Assembly: GCF_038039215.1 (NCBI RefSeq)
Contig: NZ_JBBPCL010000001.1
Location: 2,852,001-2,916,000, forward strand
Length of the DNA: 64,000 nt
Source: Pseudonocardia sp. T1-2H
Lineage (GTDB): Bacteria > Actinomycetota > Actinomycetes > Mycobacteriales > Pseudonocardiaceae
Reading direction: 5' to 3'
The notes under the pieces were generated by a model. That model worked only from the letters and a program-made list of their open reading frames with translations. It had not been told where the DNA came from and did not search any database. Positions 8,180-15,831 of the stretch are shown piece after piece; the stretch's first letter is position 1; the number at the start of each line of letters is the position of its first letter. Position numbers and translations under genes: made by a program.

Positions 8180-8676
8180 TTATCGGAGCAGATCCCTACG
8201 CGAGCACAGACCCGTCCAGCGTGGAAGCCGGCCACGTCCGCTATCTCGCGCGGAAGCCGGGGGCAGACCCGCATCTCCGCGCGCTCGTGCGGCAGTGGGA
8301 TATTGAGGCAGCGGACCGGCGAACGCGGGTTGCGGATAATCGGTCGCCACTCCCGCAGGTGGACCGGCTCCCTGGTGAGGGTTTCCGGGTTGACGGTGCA
8401 ACACCAATGAACCCGTCCGCTGACGGAGACGCGCTCAGGGACGCGATCGCAAAAGAGTACGAAATTCCTGACGAGCAACGTGGACTTCTGAACGGTGCAA
8501 CGGAGGAAGTTCTCCGCGAGCAAGCGGGGAAGCTGCGTGCGCTCGCAGCTCCCGCACCTGCGGTTCCTGTTTTCGCGGTGAACCCGGGTCAGGGGACTCC
8601 GGTCGGTGAACCGCAGCGGACGGACACACTGCAAGCCGGTCGGGACCTTTACCACCAGAATCACCCGCGACGGTGA
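8176..8676 (+). CDS. Phage-like protein of unknown function
   Basis: 166 residues, GTG start overlapping the preceding TGA. The N-terminal half is charged; residues 75-115 (GDALRDAIAKEYEIP and following) are helical; the end is Pro/Gly-rich. The next gene overlaps by 4 nt. No family recognised; context suggests a morphogenesis operon. Confidence 0.5.
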   Translation: MIIGADPYASTDPSSVEAGHVRYLARKPGADPHLRALVRQWDIEAADRRTRVADNRSPLPQVDRLPGEGFRVDGATPMNPSADGDALRDAIAKEYEIPDEQRGLLNGATEEVLREQAGKLRALAAPAPAVPVFAVNPGQGTPVGEPQRTDTLQAGRDLYHQNHPRR

Positions 8677-9062
8677 CGCCGCTGGTCACTGCTGAGGATG
8701 TCGCTAAGCGGCTCGCAACCGAGTATGTGGGTGTGCAGCTCATGCAGGTTGATTCGCTCTGTGAGGACGTGTCAGCGCTGATCCGCTCCCGTCTCCCGAA
8801 GGTGGACGAGTGGATTGCTGACGGGTCACTCGCGGTTGACGCGGTGGTTGCGGTTGCGGTTCAGGTGGTTGCTCGTGCGCTCACGTCGGTCACTACTGGT
8901 GGTGTCGGCATTCGGAGCGAGCAGCATCCTGAATATTCGTACGAACTCACCGCTTCCACGGCAGCCGGCTTGAACCTCTCGAACCGAGAGCTTGTGACGC
9001 TGACACCAACTGACGCGGTCAAGCGTCCGTTTTCTATTCAACCTGGTGGGGTGGCAGCATGA
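8673..9062 (+). CDS. Probable phage Gp19/Gp15/Gp42-type head-tail connector
   Basis: 129 residues. The pattern PLVTAEDVAKRLATE, then a helical SLCEDVSALIRSRL, then VDAVVAVAVQVVARAL and a C-terminal SEQHPEYSYELTAS matches the small head-completion/connector proteins of actinophages as I know them. It is GTG-started and overlaps the preceding gene by 4 nt and the following one by 4 nt. The assignment rests on pattern similarity by eye and on context. Confidence 0.55.
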   Translation: MTPLVTAEDVAKRLATEYVGVQLMQVDSLCEDVSALIRSRLPKVDEWIADGSLAVDAVVAVAVQVVARALTSVTTGGVGIRSEQHPEYSYELTASTAAGLNLSNRELVTLTPTDAVKRPFSIQPGGVAA

Positions 9063-9205
9063 TTCTCAGTGTCATCCTCGCGTATCTATGCGCTCCACTT
9101 CTCGGTGTTCTTACCGGTCACGCAGCAGCGGGGTATAGATATCGGGAGCTTATTGAGACCGGGGGATACCTCGAACCGGGTGACGATCACCCGGCATCGG
9201 GCTAA
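9059..9205 (+). CDS. 48-residue membrane protein coupled to the connector gene
   Basis: ATG 9059 overlaps the connector stop (ATGA). The first 20 residues form one hydrophobic segment (MILSVILAYLCAPLLGVLTG), then a polar tail ending GDDHPASG. Too short for standard ORF lists, but the overlap and composition support it. Confidence 0.5.
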   Translation: MILSVILAYLCAPLLGVLTGHAAAGYRYRELIETGGYLEPGDDHPASG

Positions 9206-9936
9206 CCCGCTCACGCGTGACGGTGGAGCGGGTTACGCAGCGTACGTGTCACCCTCTCCACCATTCGCGCAGGTCAGCGACTCATGTTCCAACCGTATCG
9301 GTTCATAATCTTGCTGAGCTGCGTTATCCCGAATCCCGCGTAACATAGTTGCACCTGCGACAGGAATGCAGCTCGCACGCGGGGGACATTAAAGCGGGTA
9401 ACACGCGCACGGTTAACGGGTATCCGGGGTACCGGTGACCGGTGCGATGGATGTACCCACGCACGGTGTCGCGGTGAGTGAGGCAACGGGCGACCCGTTA
9501 ACTGACTCACGTCACACCCTGTCGTTAGTGTCAAACAACCTGAGTCTGATTGGATAGCAGCATGGCTACCGCGTGGCTGCGCTGCTATTCCACTCGTTAC
9601 ACCCATACGTATCATCACTCGTCCGCGCGAAGCGAACACACGATGCGAGCGTGAGTCGAGTCAGGTTGCTCTCTCATTCTAGTTAGACAATGACAATGGA
9701 ACAATGAACAGTGAACAGTGAACCAAACATGATGCAATCATTGGCTCTCTTGTGTCATTGATCCATTGTCGTTGTGTGATTCAGAAATTGAAATGACTTT
9801 GTCTCTCGTCGCACATGATCGACACCCACCCCCGGGGGACCCCTTCCGGCACCCTTTTTTGCCCCACGCCGCGCGCAAGGTCGTCTCGATGTCTGACGCT
9901 ATAAACCTCGCGCCGCTCTCAACCTCTGAAAGGTAG
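9206..9936. other. 730-bp noncoding stretch in the element
   Basis: No frame here looks like a gene on either strand. The region becomes AT-rich from about 9660 and holds a large imperfect inverted repeat (9688-9774). GC-rich runs near 9830-9880 (CCCCCGGGGGACCCC) precede the small-terminase-like gene. Being next to that gene, it could hold its promoter, a packaging (cos/pac) site or a transfer origin; none can be proved from sequence. Confidence 0.5.
9688..9774. repeat. Large imperfect inverted repeat with nested hairpin
   Basis: The 19-nt arms CAATGACAATGGAACAATG (9688-9706) and CATTGATCCATTGTCGTTG (9756-9774) are complementary at 17 of 19 positions. Between them lie the tandem GTGAACAGTGAAC and a smaller hairpin with arms ATGAT/ATCAT around 9729-9741. 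This is the most AT-rich segment of the element. Confidence 0.6.
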
Positions 9937-10332
9937 GTGTTCCCCACGATGGGACGCACAATCAATCCACCTGCGGTATTCCCCGGCAACGGGAAGTCGC
10001 TCCGCATCCTGACTGCGGACCCCAACCGCGAGCCTCCGTGTGACTTCCCGTTACCGAACCCTCGTCCCGAAGAGGTCGAAATGTGGGTGTCGCTATGGAA
10101 GTCCGCTCCCGCTGAGTTGTGGCTTGAGCGGGACATTGTGCGTGAGGTAGCGGATTACTGCCGCGCGTGCGTCCTGGTCGCGGAGAAGCCCGCTGCCGCG
10201 ATGTACACGGTGGTCCGTCAGCAACGCGCGGATCTCGCACTCTCGATCCCGGGTGCGCAGGCGAACGGTGTCACGTATGCCGGTGCTGCGGACAAGGGTG
10301 ACGACTGGAACGCGTATTTGGACTCGCTGTGA
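9937..10332 (+). CDS. Probable phage small terminase-like protein
   Basis: 131 residues from GTG 9937 (GAAAGG close upstream; ATG 9949 is an alternative). The segment EVEMWVSLWKSAPAELWLERDIVREVADYCRAC followed by a second helix bundle resembles the small terminase subunits of actinophages, which recognise packaging sites. No large terminase is visible. In phage satellites a lone small terminase can redirect helper-phage packaging. The match is by eye and moderate. Stop overlaps the next GTG. Confidence 0.45.
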   Translation: MFPTMGRTINPPAVFPGNGKSLRILTADPNREPPCDFPLPNPRPEEVEMWVSLWKSAPAELWLERDIVREVADYCRACVLVAEKPAAAMYTVVRQQRADLALSIPGAQANGVTYAGAADKGDDWNAYLDSL

Positions 10333-10532
10333 GCTACGTGCAGCCTCCCAGGCGCCGTCCGTGCGTGGAGTTCCCCGCACACCGGTACTGCGACTTCCCG
10401 AGTCCACGGGAGGCGTGTACGGGGATCCCGGATGACTGGGTGTCGCGAGCGCGAGCGTGGGAGGATCCGTCTCCGGAGGATCGTCAGATGCTCGTGGAGA
10501 ACATCCAACACCAGCGTGCCGCTCAGACCTGA
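10329..10532 (+). CDS. Small element protein of unknown function
   Basis: 67 residues, GTG start overlapping the terminase-like stop. Cys/Pro/Arg-rich first half (RRRPCVEFPAHRYCDFPSPREAC), then a helical C-terminus with SPEDRQMLVENIQHQRA. The spaced Cys/His residues might bind zinc, which is speculation. Confidence 0.45.
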   Translation: MSYVQPPRRRPCVEFPAHRYCDFPSPREACTGIPDDWVSRARAWEDPSPEDRQMLVENIQHQRAAQT

Positions 10533-10557
10533 TCCATGCGGCGGGTAACGTGATCAC

Positions 10558-11139
10558 GTGCTCCCCGCCACTTCACAAGTCCTGTCGCTGGGTCCGATCG
10601 ATTGGGGAACGTTTCCCGACTGGGTCGCCGGCTTCTCCGGATTCGGTGCGCTCATTGCTGCCGGTGTTGCGGTATTTTTCTCAAGTAGGACTTTCTCCTT
10701 ACAAGCGAAGCAGATTGCGGAGCTTGAGCAGGAGAAGCGAGCGGAGCAAGCGTCCCAAGTTGGCGCGTGGTTTGAACCCGCGCAACTTGAGGGACCGAGA
10801 CTTTTTCACATCGTAAATGCCTCACGTCTGCCGCTGGCGTTTCTAGTTATTTGGGTAATCAACGGTGAAACGCGCGCGGGTGGACTGAGGAAGTTGGTTA
10901 ACGTGCCGCCCGGAGACGTTACGATTGCGATCCCTGATGGCATTGAGTCGAATGGTTATTCTGCTGTTGGTCTCGCGTTTGCTGATAACTACGGGCATGC
11001 GTGGTTTCACTGGGGTGCAGGAGTAGCCCGGATTCAGATCAAAATGGAGGGAATGGCGCATCTTGAGCGGACAATCCCGGTCAAAGATTCGACTACATAT
11101 GATCTTCGTTCATTTGTAAATCAGTTTAGTTTGGAATAG
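10558..11139 (+). CDS. Single-pass membrane protein, accessory gene near the right end
   Basis: 193 residues from GTG 10558. A hydrophobic segment at about 22-41 (WVAGFSGFGALIAAGVAVFF) is followed by a short coiled coil (QAKQIAELEQEKRAEQ) and a soluble domain of about 130 residues. Codon use is the most AT-rich in the window (TTT, AGT, GAT). The position at the element edge, next to a strong terminator, is typical of moron or cargo genes such as exclusion or defence functions; its actual function is unknown. Confidence 0.55.
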   Translation: MLPATSQVLSLGPIDWGTFPDWVAGFSGFGALIAAGVAVFFSSRTFSLQAKQIAELEQEKRAEQASQVGAWFEPAQLEGPRLFHIVNASRLPLAFLVIWVINGETRAGGLRKLVNVPPGDVTIAIPDGIESNGYSAVGLAFADNYGHAWFHWGAGVARIQIKMEGMAHLERTIPVKDSTTYDLRSFVNQFSLE

Positions 11140-11283
11140 CGACCGCTGATGTCCGCTCGCGGATCGTGCGACGCGGGGTACTGACTCGCACGTACGTTCG
11201 AACCGCTGTATCCTCACACCTGGTCGCAGTGGTCAGGGTTGGGGAAGACTCGGGACCGCTGCGACCCCCTAGCCTGAACGACG
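11140..11283. other. Spacer with an 11-bp hairpin
   Basis: The arms TCGCAGTGGTC (11224-11234) and GACCGCTGCGA (about 11256-11266) pair over 11 bp with one G-U. No ORF is called. This could be a small RNA or part of a compound terminator with the hairpin that follows. Confidence 0.35.
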
Positions 11284-11327
11284 AAGAGCCCCATCCGCCT
11301 GGTGGTCGCTGGCGGGTGGGGCTCTTT
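11284..11327 (+). terminator. Strong intrinsic terminator at the right end of the element
   Basis: A stem of about 16 bp with one G-U (11284-11299 and 11311-11326) closes an 11-nt loop and is followed by TTTTGC. This is the only terminator in the element with a U tract. It would stop transcription from the element before the host gene fragment. Confidence 0.8.
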
Positions 11328-11444
11328 TGCTGCGTGCTGGGTGCTGCTACGCGCTCACGAGATGCGACTCCGTGCCTGTTGAGAAGGACGACCGTTCCAG
11401 GATAAACGGGGCACAGACGCTCATCTCGGGATCATGTCTGACGT

Positions 11445-11738
11445 GTGTTTCCGCAGGTCATGCACTGCGTTCGAGCCTGTATAGACCCGCACTACCTCGA
11501 CCCGGATCCCGGCTCGCGACACATGGGGGAGACCCGGGAGGCCCGCATCGCGGAGTTCCACGAGGAGAACGACGTCCCGGTGCTCGGCCTACGCGAGGGC
11601 GCCTGGCTGCTGCGGGACGCGTCCCTGAGCCTGCACGGGCAGACCGCGCGGCTGTTCCGGCGCGGGGAGGAGCCGGTCGAGCTGGCCCCGGGCGCCGACC
11701 TCGGCGATCTCCTGACCAGCACGTCCGGCGGATCCTGA
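11445..11738 (+). pseudogene. 3' fragment of a peptidase-S51-like (class I glutamine amidotransferase-like) gene
   Basis: The C-terminal 80 or so residues, starting near IDPHYLDPDPGSRHMGETR and continuing REARIAEFHEEND and VLGLREGAWLL, match the end of dipeptidase E-like/S51-family proteins, whose PHY and REGAW segments are recognisable. The N-terminal two thirds, including the serine nucleophile, are missing. Base composition switches to high GC within this piece. The simplest reading is that the element integrated inside this gene and that the 5' part lies beyond the other end. The apparent start (GTG 11445) is not a real start. Confidence 0.65.
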
Positions 11739-11848
11739 TCGGTCCCCGCGCCGTCGACGGGTCCACGGCCGATCGCCCGCTCCAGGTCACGATCGACCGC
11801 GCTCACGGCGCGCCGAATCTCCTCCTCCATCGTCGCCCCGGGCCGGGT

Positions 11849-12691
11849 TCACCGCCTGGCGAGGACCGCCGAGTCCAGTGCGGCCCGCATCGCCTCGACC
11901 GGTCCCGGCCGCCCGGTCATCAGCTCCACCTGCGCGACCGCCTGGTGCAGCAGCATGTCCAGCCCGCTGACGATCCGGCACCCGGCCGTCGCGGCGCCCG
12001 CGGCGAACGCGGTGGGCCAGGGCGCGTAGACGACGTCCAGCACGGTGGTCCGGGAGCGCCAGCGCGCGCCGCCGAGCTCGTCCGCCGCGCTCCCCGGCAG
12101 CGTGGAGATGACGACGTCCGCGCCGGTCAGGAAGCCCGCCGCACGGGCGGGGTCGGTCAGCACGGCCTCGACGACGGGGGAGACGTCGAGCCGCTCGGCC
12201 GCGTCCCGCAGCTCCCCGGCACGCGACGCGCTGCGCACCAGCACCGTCGGCGCGGTCGCCCCCAGGTCACGGAGGGCGGCGAGCGCGGCCTGCGCGGTCC
12301 CGCCCGCGCCCAGCACCACGGCGTTCTCGACCCTGTCCACACCGGCTGCGCGCAGCGACTCGACGATGCCGATGACGTCGGTGTTCTCCACGAGTCGGCC
12401 CTGCGGCGTGAAGATCATCGTGTTGGCGGCTCCCGTCGCCCCGGCCAGCGGGGAGACCCGGTCCGCGATCTCGATCGCCACCCGCTTGAGCGGCATCGTC
12501 AGTGACAGTCCCGCCCACTCGGTGCCCAGCGCGTCGACGAACCCGGGCAGGCCCGCCTCGTCCACCTCGTGCGCGTCGTAGGACCAGTCGCCGAGGCCGA
12601 GCGCGGCGTACGCGGCACCGTGCAGGACGGGGGAGAGCGAGTGCGTGATGGGGGAGCCGAGGACCGCGGCCCGGCGGGAGGTGCCGTTCAC
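11849..12691 (-). CDS. aroE: Shikimate 5-dehydrogenase
   Basis: About 280 residues. This cytoplasmic enzyme reduces 3-dehydroshikimate with NADPH in aromatic amino acid synthesis. Visible motifs are LGSPITHSLSPVLHGAAY (shikimate-binding Ser residues), SLTMPLK (the catalytic Lys), ENTDVIG, and the Rossmann VLGAGGTAQAALAAL. The GTG at 12691 starts just before the conserved strand; an in-frame TTG at 12718 is possible. It stands alone on this strand beside the disrupted peptidase gene. Confidence 0.9.
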   Translation of the reverse strand: MNGTSRRAAVLGSPITHSLSPVLHGAAYAALGLGDWSYDAHEVDEAGLPGFVDALGTEWAGLSLTMPLKRVAIEIADRVSPLAGATGAANTMIFTPQGRLVENTDVIGIVESLRAAGVDRVENAVVLGAGGTAQAALAALRDLGATAPTVLVRSASRAGELRDAAERLDVSPVVEAVLTDPARAAGFLTGADVVISTLPGSAADELGGARWRSRTTVLDVVYAPWPTAFAAGAATAGCRIVSGLDMLLHQAVAQVELMTGRPGPVEAMRAALDSAVLARR

Positions 12692-12808
12692 CCCCGCAGT
12701 ATGGCCGGGCGTACCCAATTCGGGGTAAAGCCGGTCGGTGGCGCTAATGGCGCAGCAGGACCTGCGACATACGGGTGTACGTCATCGGCATCGTCCAGGG
12801 AGAGCGTC

Positions 12809-13027
12809 ATGAACCGGCCCGCCAGCAGCACCGCCCCCACCGAGACCGGCGCTCCGTTGATCCCGGCGCCGCGCGGCCCGGTCGACCTCACCGTCGACGA
12901 GATGCTGGGCCTGCGCCCGGCGCCCGGCTCCTCGCGCGTGGACGTCCCCGCGGACGGCTTCCTGTTCGCCCCGCGGCTGCGCGTCCCCGCCGCCACGGGC
13001 GGCGTGGTGTTCCGCATCGGCTCCTGA
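12809..13027 (+). CDS. Small protein of unknown function
   Basis: 72 residues from ATG 12809, with GGGAGAG upstream. A Pro/Thr-rich N-terminus is followed by VDLTVDEMLGLRP and PADGFLFAPRLRVPAATGGVVFRIGS. It converges with the MSMEG_0570-type gene, whose stop lies just after. High third-position GC supports coding. I do not recognise the family. Confidence 0.5.
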   Translation: MNRPASSTAPTETGAPLIPAPRGPVDLTVDEMLGLRPAPGSSRVDVPADGFLFAPRLRVPAATGGVVFRIGS

Positions 13028-13366
13028 TCAGCGGCGGAACGCCGCCAGGGTGACGCTGTCGCCGGTCGCCAACCGGGCTGCGGCGCGTTCGATCCCCGCC
13101 ATCGTCATGACGGACTGGGCGCAGCCGACGCCGTACTTCGCGCGCACCCGCTGGTCCGCGATCCGCATGCACTCACGGCTGCGCTCCACGAAGTCCTCGA
13201 GCGGGTACGCCGAGCCCGCGTCGAAGTACTCCTCGACGATCAGCGACGGCGAGTAGAACGACTGGGTGGACCCGTCCGGCCAGCGGACGTCGAAGAGCAC
13301 CTCGGGCACCGCCCGACCGTAGATCGGCCCTGTTTCCGGGGCATTGCCTCCGAACCTCCGTCGCAT
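13028..13366 (-). CDS. MSMEG_0570-family nitrogen-starvation response protein
   Basis: About 112 residues. The core VLFDVRWPDGSTQSFYSPSL, then DFVERSRECMRIADQRVRAKYG and a C-terminal AGIERAAARL, matches the small MSMEG_0570 family found in nitrogen-starvation nit1-type clusters of actinobacteria and cyanobacteria. The usual cluster partners (radical SAM protein, nitrilase, flavoprotein) are absent. Start chosen at ATG 13366; a longer Pro/Gly-rich open frame upstream overlaps the divergent gene and is unlikely. Confidence 0.75.
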   Translation of the reverse strand: MRRRFGGNAPETGPIYGRAVPEVLFDVRWPDGSTQSFYSPSLIVEEYFDAGSAYPLEDFVERSRECMRIADQRVRAKYGVGCAQSVMTMAGIERAAARLATGDSVTLAAFRR

Positions 13367-13391
13367 GTCCACAGCTTGAAGGGCTCCCGCC

Positions 13392-14045
13392 ATGACCACG
13401 CACGACGCGACCATGCCGGTCCCGGACGTCGCCGCACCGCCACCGTCGTTCCCGGGCGAGGTGTTCCGCGGGCCCGCGTTCCAGGGGCCGCCCGCCGCTC
13501 CGTTCCAGGGGCCGCCCACCTCGTTCCCGTCCGACCCCTATGCCCCGCCCGCCGGACTGGGTGCGCCGTTCGGGCCGCCCCCGCGGTGGACTCCGGCTCC
13601 GCGCTCGCGGCTCGTGACCTTCCTCGCGGGGACGGCCGTCGGCGCCGCGGTGCTCGGCCTGGTGTGGGGCGGGACCGCCGCGCTCTCCGCCGCGTCGACG
13701 TTCGACGTCGGCGGCACCTTCCAGCTGACCCAGACCAGCTCCTACCTCAACTCCAGCTACGGCTCGTTCACCACCGGCTCGTCCTGCTCGGGCAGCGGCG
13801 GCTACTCGGACATCGACACGGGCAGTTCGGTGACGGTCTACGACGGCTCAGGCGCGGTCGTCGCCACCGGGATGCTCGGCTCCGGCCGGGCCACCAGCTC
13901 GTCGACCTGCGAGTTCGTCGTCACCGTGCCGGACGTCCCGGCCGGGTCGGACTTCTACCAGGTCGAGGTGTCGCACCGCGGGAAGGTGACCTTCGAGGGC
14001 CGGCGGCTGCAGACCGACGGGGTCTCGCTCACCCTGGGCAGCTGA
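13392..14045 (+). CDS. Membrane-anchored secreted protein with Pro-rich N-terminus
   Basis: 217 residues. A cytoplasmic Pro/Phe/Gly-rich head of about 70 residues (GPPAAPFQGPP repeats) precedes one membrane segment (LVTFLAGTAVGAAVLGLVWGG). An extracytoplasmic Ser/Gly/Thr-rich domain follows, with two Cys (SSCSGSGG and SSSTCEFVV) that could form a disulfide. The domain looks like a small beta-sandwich. ATG 13392 fits. Function unknown. Confidence 0.6.
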   Translation: MTTHDATMPVPDVAAPPPSFPGEVFRGPAFQGPPAAPFQGPPTSFPSDPYAPPAGLGAPFGPPPRWTPAPRSRLVTFLAGTAVGAAVLGLVWGGTAALSAASTFDVGGTFQLTQTSSYLNSSYGSFTTGSSCSGSGGYSDIDTGSSVTVYDGSGAVVATGMLGSGRATSSSTCEFVVTVPDVPAGSDFYQVEVSHRGKVTFEGRRLQTDGVSLTLGS

Positions 14046-14074
14046 TCGCCCCACCGCCTTGCCAGACTCGCCCC

Positions 14075-14818
14075 ATGGGCGGAACGGTGCTGGTACTCGG
14101 CGGGCGCAGCGAGATCGGGATCGCGGTGGCGGAGCGGCTCGCGGGCCGGGAGGCGGAGACCGTGGTGCTCGCCGCGCGGCGCAGCGCGGACCTGGACGCG
14201 GAGGAGAAGCTCGTCCGCGAGGCGGGTGCCCGCGTCGTCGAGCGGGTGGAGTTCGACGCCGACGATCTCGCCTCGCACCGCCCCCTGATCGACGACGTCG
14301 TCGCGCGGCACGGGCGGCTCGACGTCGTCGTGGTCGCGTTCGGCCTGCTCGGTGAGCAGGCCCGGGCCGAGGCGGACGCGGGGCACGCGGTGCGGATCGT
14401 GCACACGGACTACGTCGCGCACGTCCAGGTCCTGACCGAGCTCGCGCAGGTCCTGCGAGCGCAGGGGAGCGGCACGCTCGTCGTGTTCTCCTCCGTCGCC
14501 GGCGTCCGCGTGCGCCGGGCCAACTACGTCTACGGCAGCGCGAAGGCCGGTCTCGACGGTTTCGCCTCCGGCCTCGCGGACGCCCTGCACGGCTCCGGCG
14601 TCCGGTTGCTGCTGGTCAGGCCGGGGTTCGTGATCGGACGGATGACCGAGGGCATGTCCCCGGCCCCGTTCTCGAGCACCCCGGACCAGGTCGCGGACGC
14701 CACCGTGAAGGCGCTGCGCACCGGCCGCGGCGAGGTCTGGGTCCCGGGCCTGCTCCGCCCCGTCTTCGCCGTCATGCGCCACCTCCCGCGCGCGATCTGG
14801 CGCCGCCTCCCCCGCTGA
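14075..14818 (+). CDS. SDR reductase of the DprE2 type
   Basis: 247 residues. DprE2 reduces the 2-keto intermediate of decaprenylphosphoryl-ribose to the arabinose donor used for cell-wall arabinan. Visible are the cofactor loop VLGGRSEIGIAVAERL, VVAFGLLG, the catalytic Ser in VFSSVAGVRVRRANYVYGSAKAG (YxxxK: Tyr-Gly-Ser-Ala-Lys) and a C-terminal HLPRAIWRRLPR, the DprE2-like ending. DprE1 is not adjacent, so this could be a paralog with a related substrate. Confidence 0.75.
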   Translation: MGGTVLVLGGRSEIGIAVAERLAGREAETVVLAARRSADLDAEEKLVREAGARVVERVEFDADDLASHRPLIDDVVARHGRLDVVVVAFGLLGEQARAEADAGHAVRIVHTDYVAHVQVLTELAQVLRAQGSGTLVVFSSVAGVRVRRANYVYGSAKAGLDGFASGLADALHGSGVRLLLVRPGFVIGRMTEGMSPAPFSSTPDQVADATVKALRTGRGEVWVPGLLRPVFAVMRHLPRAIWRRLPR

Positions 14819-14844
14819 GGCCACGGCCGGTCCCGCCCGGGCGC

Positions 14845-15780
14845 TCACGCCCCGTCGTCGGCCGCCGTGTCGAAGCGTTTCCGCAGGTCCGGCGGCAGCA
14901 GCTCGCGGAGCTGCTCCGGGAGCAGCGGCAGGTCCAGTAGGCTGAGCTTCACCCGGCTCCGCTGGTGGTGCACGGCCGGGTTCAGCCGGATGACCTGGCC
15001 CGCGTCCGGCTGCACGGTCAGGTCCAGCACGGTCCCGGGCCCGACGTCACCGCTCCCGACGCCGTCCGCCTCCAGGGCGAGCGTCCCGCACCGCGGGTTC
15101 AGCTCCAGGCGCAGCACGTCGGACTCGCCGAGGACGAGCGCCCGGGAGATCCCGGACATCGGCGCGGACGGCGTCACCACGACCCCGCCCACGGACGGCG
15201 AGACGAGCGGGCCGCCCGCCGCGTAGCTGTAGGCCGACGAGCCCGCCGCCGTCGCGACGACCAGCGCGTCGCACCGGTAGTAGCCGTGGCGCAGGCCGTT
15301 GACCGCGAGCGTGGCGTCCACGCTCCCGTGGCCCGGGTGGCGCACCAGCGCGAGGTCGTTGAACGCGACGAGGTGCTGCGTGCCGGTCTCGATCCGCAAC
15401 GCACTGTGCGGTTCGACGACGAAGTCCCCGGCGAGGACCCGGTCGAGCGCGGTGTCCAGCTCGTTCGGCTGCACCTCCGCGAGGAAACCCAGGTGCCCGA
15501 GCTGCACGCCGAGCACCGGGACGGGTGTGTCCGCGACGAGCCGCAGCGCGCCCAGCAGGGTGCCGTCGCCCCCGAGGCTCACGACCGCGGTGGCGCCGTC
15601 GGCGAGCTCGTCCGCCGGGACCGGGAGCACCCCGCCGTCGACGCGCAGGGCGTCCTGCGCCCCGACGACCAGCTCGACGCCGTGCGCCTCCGCCCAGCGC
15701 ACGAGGTGGGCGACGACCTCCCGGAGGTCGCGGTGCGGATGCAGGACCAGGGCCAGGCGGGGGCCGGCGGGATCGTCCAT
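14845..15780 (-). CDS. nadK: NAD kinase
   Basis: 311 residues. It phosphorylates NAD to NADP. The signature [12 protein letters not shown], the LGHLGFLAE loop, [11 protein letters not shown] (NDxxx substrate motif) and the Gly-rich [14 protein letters not shown] block are all present. ATG 15780 is 52 nt from the divergent dipeptidase start, so the two genes share an upstream region. The C-terminus after residue 280 is a charged tail. Confidence 0.92.
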   Translation of the reverse strand: MDDPAGPRLALVLHPHRDLREVVAHLVRWAEAHGVELVVGAQDALRVDGGVLPVPADELADGATAVVSLGGDGTLLGALRLVADTPVPVLGVQLGHLGFLAEVQPNELDTALDRVLAGDFVVEPHSALRIETGTQHLVAFNDLALVRHPGHGSVDATLAVNGLRHGYYRCDALVVATAAGSSAYSYAAGGPLVSPSVGGVVVTPSAPMSGISRALVLGESDVLRLELNPRCGTLALEADGVGSGDVGPGTVLDLTVQPDAGQVIRLNPAVHHQRSRVKLSLLDLPLLPEQLRELLPPDLRKRFDTAADDGA

Positions 15781-15831
15781 GATCCCGAGTCTGCCCGACG
15801 CGCCCCGCGGCGTGGGGGCGATACTCGAACG

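Larger units (their letters stand above)
1..11450. mobile_element. Right part of an integrated AICE/phage-like mosaic element
   Basis: Base composition here is visibly lower in GC than the rest of the window, with AT-rich codons and AT-rich intergenic stretches, and gene content changes abruptly near 11.45 kb to housekeeping genes. It carries prim-pol/helicase, iterons, a MerR/Xis-like HTH, a Pra-like protein, a TraSA-like FtsK ATPase, a RepSA-like HUH protein, and overlapping phage-like genes with a probable small terminase. The left end and any integrase lie outside the window. The right end is placed by the truncated peptidase-S51-like coding sequence after it; the exact junction cannot be fixed without the left att copy. 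Confidence 0.85.

Noticed and set aside
9069..9308. 79-codon plus-strand ORF after the connector gene
   Set aside because: It overlaps the better-supported 48-residue membrane gene, has no clear ribosome site and no recognisable pattern.
9661..9780. Insertion sequence remnant
   Set aside because: The inverted repeat is not accompanied by a transposase or target duplication.
11190..11215. GTTCGAACC-like T-arm suggesting a tRNA at the element end
   Set aside because: No matching acceptor, anticodon or D arms can be folded around it.
11492..11830. Minus-strand ORF beginning MEEEIRRAVSAVDRDLERAI
   Set aside because: The opening looks protein-like, but most of it is antisense to the S51-like fragment and aroE spacing leaves no room; not enough to call.
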